From the NCBI RefSeq assembly GCF_008040105.1, contig NZ_VRMG01000007.1, positions 124,001 through 188,000 of the forward strand: a stretch of DNA of 64,000 nucleotides, written 5' to 3'. Below are positions 1 to 7,910 of the stretch, piece by piece. The notes below the pieces were generated by a model that was given only the letters and a program-made list of their open reading frames with translations, searched no databases and was not told where the DNA came from. The stretch's first letter is position 1, and every line of letters begins with the position of its first letter. The position numbers and the translations under genes were made by a program. The stretch comes from Lacisediminihabitans profunda. GTDB taxonomy: Bacteria > Actinomycetota > Actinomycetes > Actinomycetales > Microbacteriaceae.

Positions 1-581
1 CGGTCGTGGAATCGCGCGCTGCGGCCCTGCCAGAACTCGATGCTGCGCGGCATGACGCGGAAGGCGCCCCACTTCTCCGGGCGCGGGATCTCGCTGCCCT
101 CCGGATACCGCTCGAGCAGCTCGCGCATCCGCTGCTCGAGCAGGTCGCGCGAGGCGATCGGCTCCGACTGGTCGCTCGCGATCGAGGCCAGCTTCGACTC
201 GCGCGGCCTCGCCTCGAAGTAGGCGTCTGACTCACCGGGCTCGACGGGGTGCGCGTCGCCCGAGACGATCACCTGGCGCCTCAGCGAGTACCACGGGAAC
301 AGCAGCGAAACGGCCGGGTTGGCGAGCAACGCGCGACCCTTGCTCGACCGGTAGTTGGTGACGAAGTCGAAGCCTTTCGCGCCGAATCCCTTGAGCAGCA
401 CAGTCCGGCTGCTGGGCCGCTCACCCTCGACCGTGCTCACCACCATCGCGTTGGGTTCGTAGACCTCGGCCTTCTCGGCCGCGAGAAGCCAGTCGCCGAA
501 CACGGCGATCGGGTCAGAGCCGAGGTCCGCCTCGGTGAGCGGGGTCGAGCCGTAGTCCGTATGGCGCTCGAGCGATGACAT
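1..581 (-). CDS. pdxH: Pyridoxine/pyridoxamine 5'-phosphate oxidase, C-terminus off the window
   Basis: FMN-dependent enzyme that oxidises pyridoxamine or pyridoxine 5'-phosphate to pyridoxal 5'-phosphate in the cytoplasm. The minus-strand reading frame gives 193 residues with family hallmarks: an N-terminal LTEADLGSDP-like segment, the SSRTVLLKGF strand that contacts FMN/substrate, FVTNYRSSKG, and near the edge a RIEFWQG-like stretch (here SIEFWQGRSARFHD). The family is about 210-220 residues long, so only some 20 C-terminal residues are missing. The ATG at 579-581 has an AGGAGG ribosome site a few bases upstream. It diverges from the nsrR gene at 661 across a short spacer. Confidence 0.9.
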   Translation of the reverse strand, partial: MSSLERHTDYGSTPLTEADLGSDPIAVFGDWLLAAEKAEVYEPNAMVVSTVEGERPSSRTVLLKGFGAKGFDFVTNYRSSKGRALLANPAVSLLFPWYSLRRQVIVSGDAHPVEPGESDAYFEARPRESKLASIASDQSEPIASRDLLEQRMRELLERYPEGSEIPRPEKWGAFRVMPRSIEFWQGRSARFHD

Positions 582-660
582 GGCGTTCCTCCTGGCCAGA
601 CGGATGCGTGCCGCCAGTCTTTCACGCGAACCAGGGTCGGCGCGGCCCTACTCTTGACGC

Positions 661-1086
661 ATGAGGATCAACGCGTTTTCGGACGTCTGCCTGCGCGTGG
701 TCATGCTGCTCGCGGCATCGCCCGAGGGCGCGCTGATGACCTCGCGGGCCATATCCGAGGCCATCGCCACGCCGTACAACCACGTGAGTAAGGCCGTGCT
801 CCGACTGCGCGAGCTCGGACTCGTGGAGGTGGCCCGGGGACGGGCTGGCGGGGTGCGGATCAGCGCGGCAGGACGAGTGGCCAGCATCGGCTGGCTCCTG
901 CGGAAGCTGGACACCCGCCTGGACCTCGCCGCCTGCGAGACCCCCGCCGGACCGTGTCCGTTGCTCGACGGCTGCGGGGTGCGTGGCGCACTTCGGCGGG
1001 CCAGGGAGGCGTTCTACTCGGAGTTGGACGGCATCGTGATCTCCAGCCAGCCGCACAACCAACCGGCCACGCGGGTCTTCTACTAG
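661..1086 (+). CDS. nsrR: Rrf2-family nitric-oxide-sensing repressor NsrR
   Basis: A 141-residue Rrf2 protein with an N-terminal winged helix-turn-helix (about residues 1-65) and three cysteines at 92, 99 and 105 in the cluster-binding loop. NsrR repressors carry three such cysteines to hold an NO-sensitive Fe-S cluster. Nitrosylation releases DNA and de-represses NO detoxification genes. The next gene is a flavohaemoglobin, the classic NsrR target, and an 11-1-11 inverted repeat of NsrR type lies between them. The function call therefore rests on motif, neighbour and operator together. Another Rrf2 protein such as IscR is less likely given this context. Confidence 0.85.
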   Translation: MRINAFSDVCLRVVMLLAASPEGALMTSRAISEAIATPYNHVSKAVLRLRELGLVEVARGRAGGVRISAAGRVASIGWLLRKLDTRLDLAACETPAGPCPLLDGCGVRGALRRAREAFYSELDGIVISSQPHNQPATRVFY

Positions 1087-1097
1087 CCCCGTAATTT

Positions 1098-1120
1098 AAC
1101 TTGCATTTGAAATGCTAGTT
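1098..1120. promoter_or_regulatory. NsrR operator upstream of flavohaemoglobin gene
   Basis: Inverted repeat made of AACTTGCATTT, one central base, then AAATGCTAGTT. The arms match at 10 of 11 positions. The 11-1-11 geometry is that described for actinobacterial NsrR sites. It lies 35 bases before the hmp start codon, so a bound repressor would block that promoter. Confidence 0.7.
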
Positions 1121-1154
1121 TGGAGAGATCACTCGGCGTCACTAAGGAGTCAGC

Positions 1155-2327
1155 ATGCTCTCGACCCAATCCCTCCCCATCATCGAAGCCACCCTCCCCC
1201 TGGTCGGGGAGCGCATGCCCGCCATCGCGCGCAGCTTCTACGGCCGAATGTTCGCCGCCCACCCTGAGCTGTTCGACGGTCTGTTCAGCCGCTCCAATCA
1301 AAAGAACGGCTCCCAACAGCAGGCCCTCGCCGGCAGCATCGCCGCCTTCGCGACGCACCTGGTGAACAACCCGGACACGACCCCCGAGGCCATGCTCTCC
1401 CGCATCGCCCACAAGCACGTCTCGCTCGACATACGACCCGAGCAGTACGACATCGTCTACCGGTATCTCTTCGAGGCCATCGCCGAGGAACTCAGCGACG
1501 TGATAACCGCGGAGATCGCCGCCGCCTGGACCGAGGTCTACTGGCTCATGGCGCACGCGCTGATCAAGCTCGAGAATGGTCTGTACTCGGCGGCGGCAAG
1601 CGAGCATCCCTTGGCGCTCTGGACCGTGGTGGGCAAGGATGCCGCGGGGTCAGACTCCGTGACCTTCACCCTCGAGCCGGCCGACGAGACCCCGGTTTCG
1701 CCGTCGCTGCCCGGCCAGTACGTCAGCGTCACGGTGCGCATGCCCGACGGCATCCGCCAGGTTCGCCAGTACTCGCTGTCGGCCGGCACCGGATCGAGCA
1801 CTCGCGTGTTCACGACGAGGCTAGATGCCGATGGCGAGGTCTCCCCCGCGCTGCACCGTGACGTGCAGATCGGCGACCAGCTCATGCTCTCCAATCCCTG
1901 CGGGGACATCACCCTGAGCGCGGGAGATCACCCCCTCGTGCTGGCCTCCGCGGGCATCGGGTGCACGCCGAGTGCCTCCATCCTCCGATCCCTTGCCGAT
2001 CAGGGATCCACGCGCGAGGTTCTCGTGCTTCACGCCGAGGCCACTCTCGAACGATGGGCGCTCCGGGACCAGATGCGCGAGGACGTGGCACTGCTCGAGG
2101 CGGCCGAGCTCGAACTGTGGCTCGAGGAGCCGAGCGATGGTGACGATGCGCACGATGGCTTCATGTCGCTGGCAAACGTGACCATTCCGAAGAACGCCTC
2201 GGTGTACCTCTGTGGACCGCTGCCGTTCATGCGCAGTCTCCGGTCCCAGGCGCTCGAATCCGGCGTGCCGGCCGACCGCATCCACTACGAGGTGTTCGGT
2301 CCGGACCTCTGGCTCGCCAGCGCCTAG
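1155..2327 (+). CDS. hmp: Flavohaemoglobin, nitric oxide dioxygenase
   Basis: Cytoplasmic NO dioxygenase that converts NO plus O2 to nitrate using NAD(P)H. The 390 residues match the usual family length of about 400. Order: globin domain (about 1-140, opening MLSTQSLPIIEATLPLVGE, with the proximal-His region AHKHVSLDI), FAD-binding barrel with RQYSLS near 200, then an NAD domain with ASAGIGCTP near 265 and a C-terminal CGPLPFM and YEVFGP. AAGGAG precedes the ATG. It follows nsrR on the same strand, and the intervening 11-1-11 operator implies NO-induced expression. Confidence 0.93.
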   Translation: MLSTQSLPIIEATLPLVGERMPAIARSFYGRMFAAHPELFDGLFSRSNQKNGSQQQALAGSIAAFATHLVNNPDTTPEAMLSRIAHKHVSLDIRPEQYDIVYRYLFEAIAEELSDVITAEIAAAWTEVYWLMAHALIKLENGLYSAAASEHPLALWTVVGKDAAGSDSVTFTLEPADETPVSPSLPGQYVSVTVRMPDGIRQVRQYSLSAGTGSSTRVFTTRLDADGEVSPALHRDVQIGDQLMLSNPCGDITLSAGDHPLVLASAGIGCTPSASILRSLADQGSTREVLVLHAEATLERWALRDQMREDVALLEAAELELWLEEPSDGDDAHDGFMSLANVTIPKNASVYLCGPLPFMRSLRSQALESGVPADRIHYEVFGPDLWLASA

Positions 2328-2329
2328 CC

Positions 2330-2668
2330 TTAGCCGGCGAGGGACTCGGCCTCAGCCTCGACCGCAGGCTCGACGACCACGTCGTCGGGCCTGGCGACCC
2401 GGCGGCCCGCCGACGGGGAGTTCTCCACTGCACCGAGGCCGAGCTCGAGTAGCTGGGCCTCGGTCCAACCCGCCTCGATCGCGGCATGCCGGGCGATGTC
2501 GACCGCGGTGATCGTGGCCTCGAGTGCACTCAGGCGCACGGCGAGCTGGTGCACGAGGTCCATCCGGTGGGCCATCTCGGCCTCGATGATGGCCTTCGCA
2601 GCGACGGCCGAGTCGCTCGGGTCGAAGGTGTGCCGGGAAAGGTAGTGAACCTGCGCTTCGGGTCGCAT
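2330..2668 (-). CDS. Small hypothetical protein
   Basis: A 112-residue soluble-looking protein of unknown function, convergent with hmp and only 2 bases from its stop. I chose the ATG at 2666-2668 over a longer frame to 2770 because AAGGAAGACCA directly precedes it and the extra upstream residues look like untranslated DNA. The sequence is rich in Ala/Glu with a helical middle (residues 25-70, alternating Ala/Glu/Leu) and an acidic Val/Glu-rich tail. No transmembrane segment, signal peptide or recognised motif is visible. Confidence 0.6.
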   Translation of the reverse strand: MRPEAQVHYLSRHTFDPSDSAVAAKAIIEAEMAHRMDLVHQLAVRLSALEATITAVDIARHAAIEAGWTEAQLLELGLGAVENSPSAGRRVARPDDVVVEPAVEAEAESLAG

Positions 2669-2797
2669 TGGTCTTCCTTGTCTCTCAGACCCCTCGTCAC
2701 AGAAAGGTCTCTCTACCCCTAAAGATGGTACATTCGGGGCCGCCAACCCAGTCCCCAGTAGGGGGGACATTTTTGTACCCTGATGCGGCTCGCCCGA

Positions 2798-3505
2798 TCA
2801 GGCGGCGTGCCGCGCCACGTAGACGGTATTCGAGGAGGTTCCGCCGGTGAGGCGGTTGTCGAACGCGACGACGTGCGCCACCGGCGCGGGGAACACCGAG
2901 GACAGAGTCACCAGGAACTCGTCGTCCGGAGGGTCGTCCGACCAGAGCGCGAACACGCCCCCCTCGCGCAGGTGGCGGGCGAGCGCCAGCAGTCCCTCAA
3001 CGGTGTACAGGTCGGCGTGGCTCGGGTCTAACTGGTGGCGGGGCGAGTGGTCGACGTCGAGCAGGATCGCGTCGTAGCGCGCAGCGCCGGGCGCGATGTC
3101 GCGGCGCATGAGTCCGAAGAAGTCATCACACACGAGGCTCGTCCTCGGGTCGCCGACAAGCGACTCCGAGACGGGGAGCAAGTGCCGTCGGTGCCAGTCG
3201 ATCACGGCCGGCAGGGCGTCGATCACGGTGAGGGTGCTCACCCGGGGATCGGCCAGCGCGGCCACGGCGGTGTAGCCGAGTCCGAGGCCGCCGACCAGCA
3301 CATCCAGCCTCTCGCCCGCCACAGCGGCGAGGCCGAGGTGGGCGAGCTCCTCCTCCGCCACGGTGAACAGGCTAGACATGAGGAATTCGTCGCCCAGCTT
3401 CACCTCGAACACGTCCACGTCGAGAGTCGGTTCACGACGGCGGCGGAGCGTGAGGTCGCCCATCGCGGTCGGCTGGTAGTCCAGCTCTTCGAAACGCATG
3501 ATCAT
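2798..3505 (-). CDS. Spermidine synthase-like methyltransferase-fold protein
   Basis: About 235 residues with a Rossmann nucleotide-binding core: VGGLGLGYTAVAAL (motif I), TVIDALPAVIDWH (acidic end of strand 2) and DAILLDVDHSP. This resembles the polyamine aminopropyltransferase/spermidine synthase-like superfamily. Many actinobacterial members lack proven polyamine activity and are annotated only by fold, so the substrate is unknown. Two in-frame ATGs at 3503-3505 and 3497-3499 are both plausible. The frame extending to 3586 has a low-complexity Arg/Pro start and was rejected. Confidence 0.7.
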   Translation of the reverse strand: MIMRFEELDYQPTAMGDLTLRRRREPTLDVDVFEVKLGDEFLMSSLFTVAEEELAHLGLAAVAGERLDVLVGGLGLGYTAVAALADPRVSTLTVIDALPAVIDWHRRHLLPVSESLVGDPRTSLVCDDFFGLMRRDIAPGAARYDAILLDVDHSPRHQLDPSHADLYTVEGLLALARHLREGGVFALWSDDPPDDEFLVTLSSVFPAPVAHVVAFDNRLTGGTSSNTVYVARHAA

Positions 3506-3658
3506 GGGGCTGCCCGGGGCTCTCCCCCGGCTGACGGTCCGGGATGCAGATGTGGTGGGTGCCCTGGCGAAGACACGCCGGGGCAACCACCATGCTCCCA
3601 GACTTCGGCGCCCAGACCGAGCGCTGGGCCCTCCGCGTGTACCCCTCCCGGCGAGGGA

Positions 3659-4801
3659 TCAGTCCCGTTCGACCGGCACCGCGCCGATCGCCGGGCCGGG
3701 AGCGGCTACGGCACGAACAAGCAGGTTGGCGGCAACCCGGGCGCCATCCGCCGCCCGCAACCGAGCACCGACCACCGCGGCCGCTTCGGCGAACCCCGCC
3801 GTTGCCAGCAGCGTTGTCACCGCCTGCCGGATGTCGCCGGGCGACGCCGTCCTGCTGAGTCGAATGCCCGCCCCGGCCGCCACGACCGCACGGGCGATCA
3901 TCGGCTGATCGATCAGGGGATGCATCGGCATGATGATCAAGGGAAGGTCGTGCGCGAGCGCGGACATCGTGGTCGAGTGGCCGCCGTGGCCGATCACCGC
4001 CGATACCCTCGGCAGGATTGCGTCGTGCGGCGCGAATGCCAGCACCTCGACATTCGCCGGCGCCGCGAGCTCGTCGGGACTCACGGCCGGACCGGTCGTG
4101 ACGATCGCCCTGACCGGGAGATCCGCGAGCCCGGCCAGGATGTGGCGGTAGGCGTCATCCTGCCCGGGAAACCAGGTGGTGCTCAGGCTCACCAGCACGA
4201 GCGGCGGTTCGGCGGGATCGACGACCCGACGCGCACCCGTCTCGACGACCCCGCTCCATACCCGCGTAGGGGTTTCGGACTCGCCGGCCGGGTCGAGGGT
4301 TCGATCACAGACGACGAGCTCCAGGTCGGCCTTCGCCCAGAGCGAGCGGGCATTGAGCCCTCTCAGCCTGGCGAGCCCACCGACGGGGCCGGCCATCCAC
4401 TCCTTGTTCCAGAACCGGTAGAAGGTGTGGAAGAGCACGGCATGCCGGAGACCGTTGGCGCCCGCCGCCTCGAGCACGGAGAGCAGCATGCAGTCCACCA
4501 CGACCAGGTCCGCCGGCCTTTCCCTGACGAGGTCGAGGAGATTCTGGCCGAGACCGGGATGCGTGCTCAGGCGCAGCAGGTCGGAGATGGCGCGCGGAAC
4601 CGACTTGGCCCGCGTGGGCTCCCAGCGCGGCATCCGCGAGTATGCGGTGAATTCGAACCCCGCGGCCTCAAGTGCGGCGCGCTGGGGCTCGTTCCCGAGG
4701 ATGCGCACGCGGTGGCCCCGCGCGATGAGCTCACGCCCGATCGCGACCACCGGGGGCACGTTGCCGCCCGCGTCCACGGTCACAAAGAGAAAGCTGGACA
4801 T
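3659..4801 (-). CDS. GT1-family glycosyltransferase (MGT/UGT type)
   Basis: A 380-residue GT-B glycosyltransferase. The N-terminal Rossmann domain starts SSFLFVTVDAGGNVPPVVAI with GHRVRIL. The C-terminal donor domain carries the family signature around residues 280-310 (APHDAILPRVSAVIGHGGHST, then a DLPLIIMPMHPLIDQPMIA-like block), matching macrolide-type and antibiotic glycosyltransferases. It probably attaches a sugar to a small hydrophobic acceptor, possibly for detoxification or secondary metabolism. It starts one base after the stop of the upstream TetR gene, so the two form an operon and the regulator's ligand may be the acceptor. Confidence 0.8.
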   Translation of the reverse strand: MSSFLFVTVDAGGNVPPVVAIGRELIARGHRVRILGNEPQRAALEAAGFEFTAYSRMPRWEPTRAKSVPRAISDLLRLSTHPGLGQNLLDLVRERPADLVVVDCMLLSVLEAAGANGLRHAVLFHTFYRFWNKEWMAGPVGGLARLRGLNARSLWAKADLELVVCDRTLDPAGESETPTRVWSGVVETGARRVVDPAEPPLVLVSLSTTWFPGQDDAYRHILAGLADLPVRAIVTTGPAVSPDELAAPANVEVLAFAPHDAILPRVSAVIGHGGHSTTMSALAHDLPLIIMPMHPLIDQPMIARAVVAAGAGIRLSRTASPGDIRQAVTTLLATAGFAEAAAVVGARLRAADGARVAANLLVRAVAAPGPAIGAVPVERD

Positions 4802-4802
4802 G

Positions 4803-5384
4803 TCAGATCCCTTCCAGGATGTTGCCGATCAGGCGAAGCATTCGCGCTTCAGCGTCGGGTCGGCTGAGGCACCGGTCGCGGCGCCACAGCTTCCAGGTGT
4901 AGACGTCGCTGGCGGCGACGAGCAGGTCGACGGTGGCGTCACGTTCGCCGTCCCGCGCCAGGAAGGGGGCAAAGACCCCCTCGACCCACTCGCGATGAAG
5001 CAGGCGACCGGCCGACGTGATTTCGGCGGCGCGAGGCTCCCAGCGCTCCTGGCCGAGCAGCAGCAGCACGCCGTCGCCGCGCACCTCGTAGTGGTCGAAC
5101 AGCGTGCCCACGGCCGCGGCGACATCTCCGGGCGCCACGTCGCGCTCGGCACGCACACTCTCCAACGCGGACTCCGTCGCCGCGTCGAGCAGGCCGTCGC
5201 GGCTGCCGAACAGCCGGAGCACCGTCTGCACGGACACCTCCGCCCTCGTCGCGACGTCGGGAAGCACCAGGGCGTTGATCGGCTTCTCGTTGGCGAGCTC
5301 GATCGCCGCAGCCATGATGCGCTCCCGCGTCTGCGCGGCGGCATCCGCCCGGGCTCGCATCTCATAGGGTCGTGTGCTTTTCAT
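4803..5384 (-). CDS. TetR-family regulator paired with glycosyltransferase
   Basis: A 193-residue TetR regulator: N-terminal helix-turn-helix (about residues 14-60, with TRERIMAAAIELANE and VATRAEVSVQTVLRLFGSRD) and a divergent ligand-binding C-terminus. The ATG at 5382-5384 is preferred because the longer frame to 5507 has no TetR-like N-terminus. No Shine-Dalgarno is visible, and the ATG lies just downstream of a plausible -10, suggesting a leaderless mRNA. The glycosyltransferase gene follows with no gap, so this protein probably represses both genes. Confidence 0.8.
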   Translation of the reverse strand: MKSTRPYEMRARADAAAQTRERIMAAAIELANEKPINALVLPDVATRAEVSVQTVLRLFGSRDGLLDAATESALESVRAERDVAPGDVAAAVGTLFDHYEVRGDGVLLLLGQERWEPRAAEITSAGRLLHREWVEGVFAPFLARDGERDATVDLLVAASDVYTWKLWRRDRCLSRPDAEARMLRLIGNILEGI

Positions 5385-5423
5385 GTTACTATCTATTAAC
5401 GCCAAATTGGCTGTCCGCGTCAA
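5385..5423 (-). promoter_or_regulatory. Promoter and candidate operator of the TetR/glycosyltransferase operon
   Basis: On the minus strand TTGACG (5418-5423) is a good -35. A TTAATA/TAATAG -10 lies about 18-19 bases on, within the 16-base imperfect palindrome 5385-5400 (GTTA...TAAC, 12 of 16 symmetric). The palindrome overlaps the -10 and abuts the start codon, consistent with autorepression and a leaderless transcript. Confidence 0.45.
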
Positions 5424-5465
5424 GACCATCGCCAGGAATCTTCCCGAGGGTGGCACACTGGCGGA

Positions 5466-5975
5466 ATGGCGAAGCATCCCGAGCACATCCTCATCCTGCT
5501 GCGACACGCCAAGTCCGACTGGGCGGGCGACGAGCCGGATGTCGACCGGCCGTTGGGCAGGCGCGGGCTGCGACAGGCTCCGCTCGCCGGCCAGTGGCTG
5601 GCGGGCGGCATCCGCGGCATCGATCTCGCCGTCGTGTCGCCGGCCAGGCGGGCTCGCGACACCTGGGAGCTCGCCTCAGCGGAGCTCGTCGACGAACCAC
5701 CGACTCTCATCGACGAGCGCGCATACGCGGCCTCGTCCGACGAACTGCTCGGGATCGTTCGCGGCCTGTCCGAGGACGCAGGCACCGTCGTGCTGGTGGG
5801 CCACAATCCGGGAATCGAGGACCTCGCCTCGCTGCTCGCGGACGAATCGGTGCCCATGCCCACCTCCGCGATCGCCGTGCTGGCCCTTCCCGGGCCGTGG
5901 TCCACCGCCGGACCGTCCTCCGCGAGGCTCGTGGCATCGGGCAGACCCCCGACAGAGGCTGTGTCGGAACCCTGA
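5466..5975 (+). CDS. sixA: SixA-type histidine phosphatase family protein
   Basis: A 169-residue member of the histidine phosphatase (phosphoglycerate-mutase-like) superfamily. The catalytic LLRHAKSDW box is at residues 11-19, followed by SPARRARDTW (second Arg) and VVLVGHNPGIEDLA with the second catalytic His. SixA removes phosphate from phosphohistidine in HPt domains in E. coli. In actinobacteria the target is not established, so the activity class is firm and the substrate is inferred. The gene stands alone, divergent from the TetR operon and convergent with the oxidoreductase gene at 6009. Confidence 0.8.
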   Translation: MAKHPEHILILLRHAKSDWAGDEPDVDRPLGRRGLRQAPLAGQWLAGGIRGIDLAVVSPARRARDTWELASAELVDEPPTLIDERAYAASSDELLGIVRGLSEDAGTVVLVGHNPGIEDLASLLADESVPMPTSAIAVLALPGPWSTAGPSSARLVASGRPPTEAVSEP

Positions 5976-6008
5976 CCCGATCCGCCGACGCGGCTCAACC
6001 GATGGCGG

Positions 6009-7070
6009 TCAGACCGGGCTCGGAGTTGCACTCTCCCGGGCGAGCGCAGCGTGGCTACCAGCGCCCGCCTCAATGCGCAGCACGACGTTTCCGATCTTGT
6101 GGCCCGCGTCGACGTGGCGGTGCGCCTCGACCACGTCGGAGAGCGCGTAAACGCGGTCGATCACCGGTCGGTAGCGACCCGCTTCGGCGAGGGCCACGAG
6201 GTGGGCGAGATCCTCGGACCGGTACTTACCGACGCTAGCGCTGACGAGTCTGCCGCTGACGCGGCTCTGCCTCGACGCACGGAGAATTCCCGCGAGGTCC
6301 GAGATCACCAGAAGGAGCGCCCCGCCCGGGTTGAGCGAGGCCTCGACCCGCTCGAACGGGGCGTTGCCCACACAGTCGACAATCACGTCGTAGGTCGCGC
6401 GATCCGCGGTGAAGTCGTCCAGCGTGTAGTCGATCACCCGGTCGGCACCGAGGGAGGTGACCAGGTCCGAGTTCGTACCGCTGCAGACGGCGGTGACGTG
6501 GGCGCCCAGTTGCTTCGCGAGCTGTACAGCAGCCGTCCCCACGGCGCCGGAAGCACCGTTCACGAGCACCCGGCTCCCCGCCGTGACGGTGACCTGGTTG
6601 AGGAAACCCCGTGCGGTGATCCCGCCGAAGACGAGCGTCACGGCTTCCTCGAAGCCCAGATTGCGCGGCTTGGCGGCGATCGCGCCGCCCTGGGGAACGC
6701 ACACGTACTCGGCGTGACCGCCGAACCTGGCCCCGAGCATGGCGATCACCTCATCGCCGGGAACGAAGCCGGTGACGTCCACGCCCACCGCCTCGACGAT
6801 GCCGGCGACATCCATGCCCAGGATGCGCTTGCGCGGGCGGAAGATGCCGATGGAGAGTGCGGCCAGCGCTCCGAGGCCCCGCGGCACGTCGCGACCGCGT
6901 GACCGGTGGTCGGCAGCGCTCACCGTGCTGGCCTGAACCTTGATGAGAATCTCATCGCGGCGGGGGGACGGCTTCGCGATCTGCTCGATGTGCACGGTCT
7001 CGGGGCCGCCGAACCGCCGGTACACGGCGGCTCTCATCGACGGTGCGGCGGTGCGATTTGTTGACTTCAT
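6009..7070 (-). CDS. NAD(P)-dependent quinone oxidoreductase-type dehydrogenase (MDR, zinc-free)
   Basis: A 353-residue medium-chain dehydrogenase/reductase. The N-terminal GroES-like domain begins MRAAVYRRFGGPETV. The Rossmann domain has VLVNGASGAVGTAAVQLAKQ and GADRVIDYT. It lacks the zinc-binding cysteine pattern, so it resembles quinone oxidoreductases rather than alcohol dehydrogenases. The start at 7068-7070 follows AAGGAGCAGCC. Two copies of the GTGTAC-N3-GTACAC operator lie 25-73 bases upstream, the same site found before the TetR gene at 7911, so TetR repression is very likely. Confidence 0.85.
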   Translation of the reverse strand: MKSTNRTAAPSMRAAVYRRFGGPETVHIEQIAKPSPRRDEILIKVQASTVSAADHRSRGRDVPRGLGALAALSIGIFRPRKRILGMDVAGIVEAVGVDVTGFVPGDEVIAMLGARFGGHAEYVCVPQGGAIAAKPRNLGFEEAVTLVFGGITARGFLNQVTVTAGSRVLVNGASGAVGTAAVQLAKQLGAHVTAVCSGTNSDLVTSLGADRVIDYTLDDFTADRATYDVIVDCVGNAPFERVEASLNPGGALLLVISDLAGILRASRQSRVSGRLVSASVGKYRSEDLAHLVALAEAGRYRPVIDRVYALSDVVEAHRHVDAGHKIGNVVLRIEAGAGSHAALARESATPSPV

Positions 7071-7094
7071 GGCTGCTCCTTGTTCGACGGTGAA

Positions 7095-7143
7095 GTGTAC
7101 GTTGTACACCTAGTAAGATGAGAGTAATGTGTACGACGTACAC
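7095..7143. promoter_or_regulatory. Two TetR operators upstream of the MDR oxidoreductase
   Basis: Two 15-base palindromes, GTGTAC-GTT-GTACAC at 7095-7109 and GTGTAC-GAC-GTACAC at 7129-7143. The arms are perfect in both and their centres are 34 bases apart. They lie between the oxidoreductase start and the end of the DUF2306 pseudogene. Matching sites at 7817 and 7852 flank the TetR gene. Confidence 0.75.
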
Positions 7144-7161
7144 CTGTCAAGAGGAAAACCG

Positions 7162-7793
7162 CTACGAGAAAACTCGCAGCGAGACGATCGGCCGGGCGAC
7201 AATCGGCCGCACGCGACGCCGGATGGCGAACTCGGCAACCGAGAGGTTGATCACCCAGGCGACGGCCATGAACGCGGCACGCGGCAACTGGTCGGTCGGG
7301 CCGAAGAGAAGCGACTCCGGGATGAGCACCAGGGCCTGGGTCCCCGCGCCAAACCCGATCGCAGAGGCGCGGGTCATCCATTCGCCGTGCACCACGAAGT
7401 CCCGACGCCTGATCGCCGACAGCCCCAGCAGGATGCTCGCCACCATCGCGAAGCCGAAGACCAGCCTAATGACGAGCAGGGCGGGGCCGTCGCCGGCCGG
7501 GTGAGGATAGAAGGCCGCCATCCACAGGCCGGACAGCGCGGCGAGCAGCCTGGCGGGCACCAGGATGCGACCGGCGACGCGATGCCAGCGCCTGCCTCGA
7601 CGCAGCGCCGGAACGAACTGCAGTGCGCCGAGAAGGCAGAAAACGGTGGCGCTGACGATGTGCGTCACCACGGGGATCGGGGAGTCGACGAACCGCTCGT
7701 TTTCTGCGGCGTGATCGGGGCCCCGCCCGTCAACTCGGTGAGCCGGGCGGCCCGACGAGTCTGCGGCGGGACGCTGGCGGCGTCGATGGTCAA
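7162..7793 (-). pseudogene. DUF2306 membrane protein, frameshifted near its N-terminus
   Basis: The downstream frame (RFVDSPIPVVTHIVSATVF onwards) is closely similar to the intact DUF2306 gene at 21513, through the HGEWMTRA and GAGTQALVLIPES blocks and about five membrane segments. The first part is in a different frame. A TTG at 7791-7793 with GAGGAG upstream starts a peptide containing RAARLTELTGGAPIT, matching RLTEVTGGAVIT of the paralogue, but that frame soon stops. The two frames join if two extra bases near 7707-7711 are removed. The first membrane segment of the paralogue is also absent. Either the gene is decaying or the assembly has a local error. The alternative is a shorter protein from a TTG at 7815. 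Confidence 0.65.
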
Positions 7794-7816
7794 TGGGACT
7801 CCTCACTCGGACCAAT

Positions 7817-7866
7817 GTGTACGGTGTACACCTGATTCGCGAGAGACTAACGTGTACGCTGTACTC
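7817..7866. promoter_or_regulatory. Two TetR operators upstream of the tetR gene and DUF2306 gene
   Basis: GTGTAC-GGT-GTACAC at 7817-7831 (perfect) and GTGTAC-GCT-GTACTC at 7852-7866 (one mismatch), again about 35 bases apart. They sit in the divergent gap between the DUF2306 frame and the TetR gene, so the regulator should control itself and both flanking genes. Confidence 0.75.
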
Positions 7867-7910
7867 CTGTCAACCGGACGGGTTGACGCGACTCAGTGGG
7901 AGGTCTGCTG

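Noticed and set aside
2739-2780. Terminator suggested by TCCCC-AGTA-GGGGGA followed by CATTTTTG
   Set aside because: No plus-strand gene ends just before it. The stem is 5 bp only, and it lies in the probable promoter region of the minus-strand gene at 2668.
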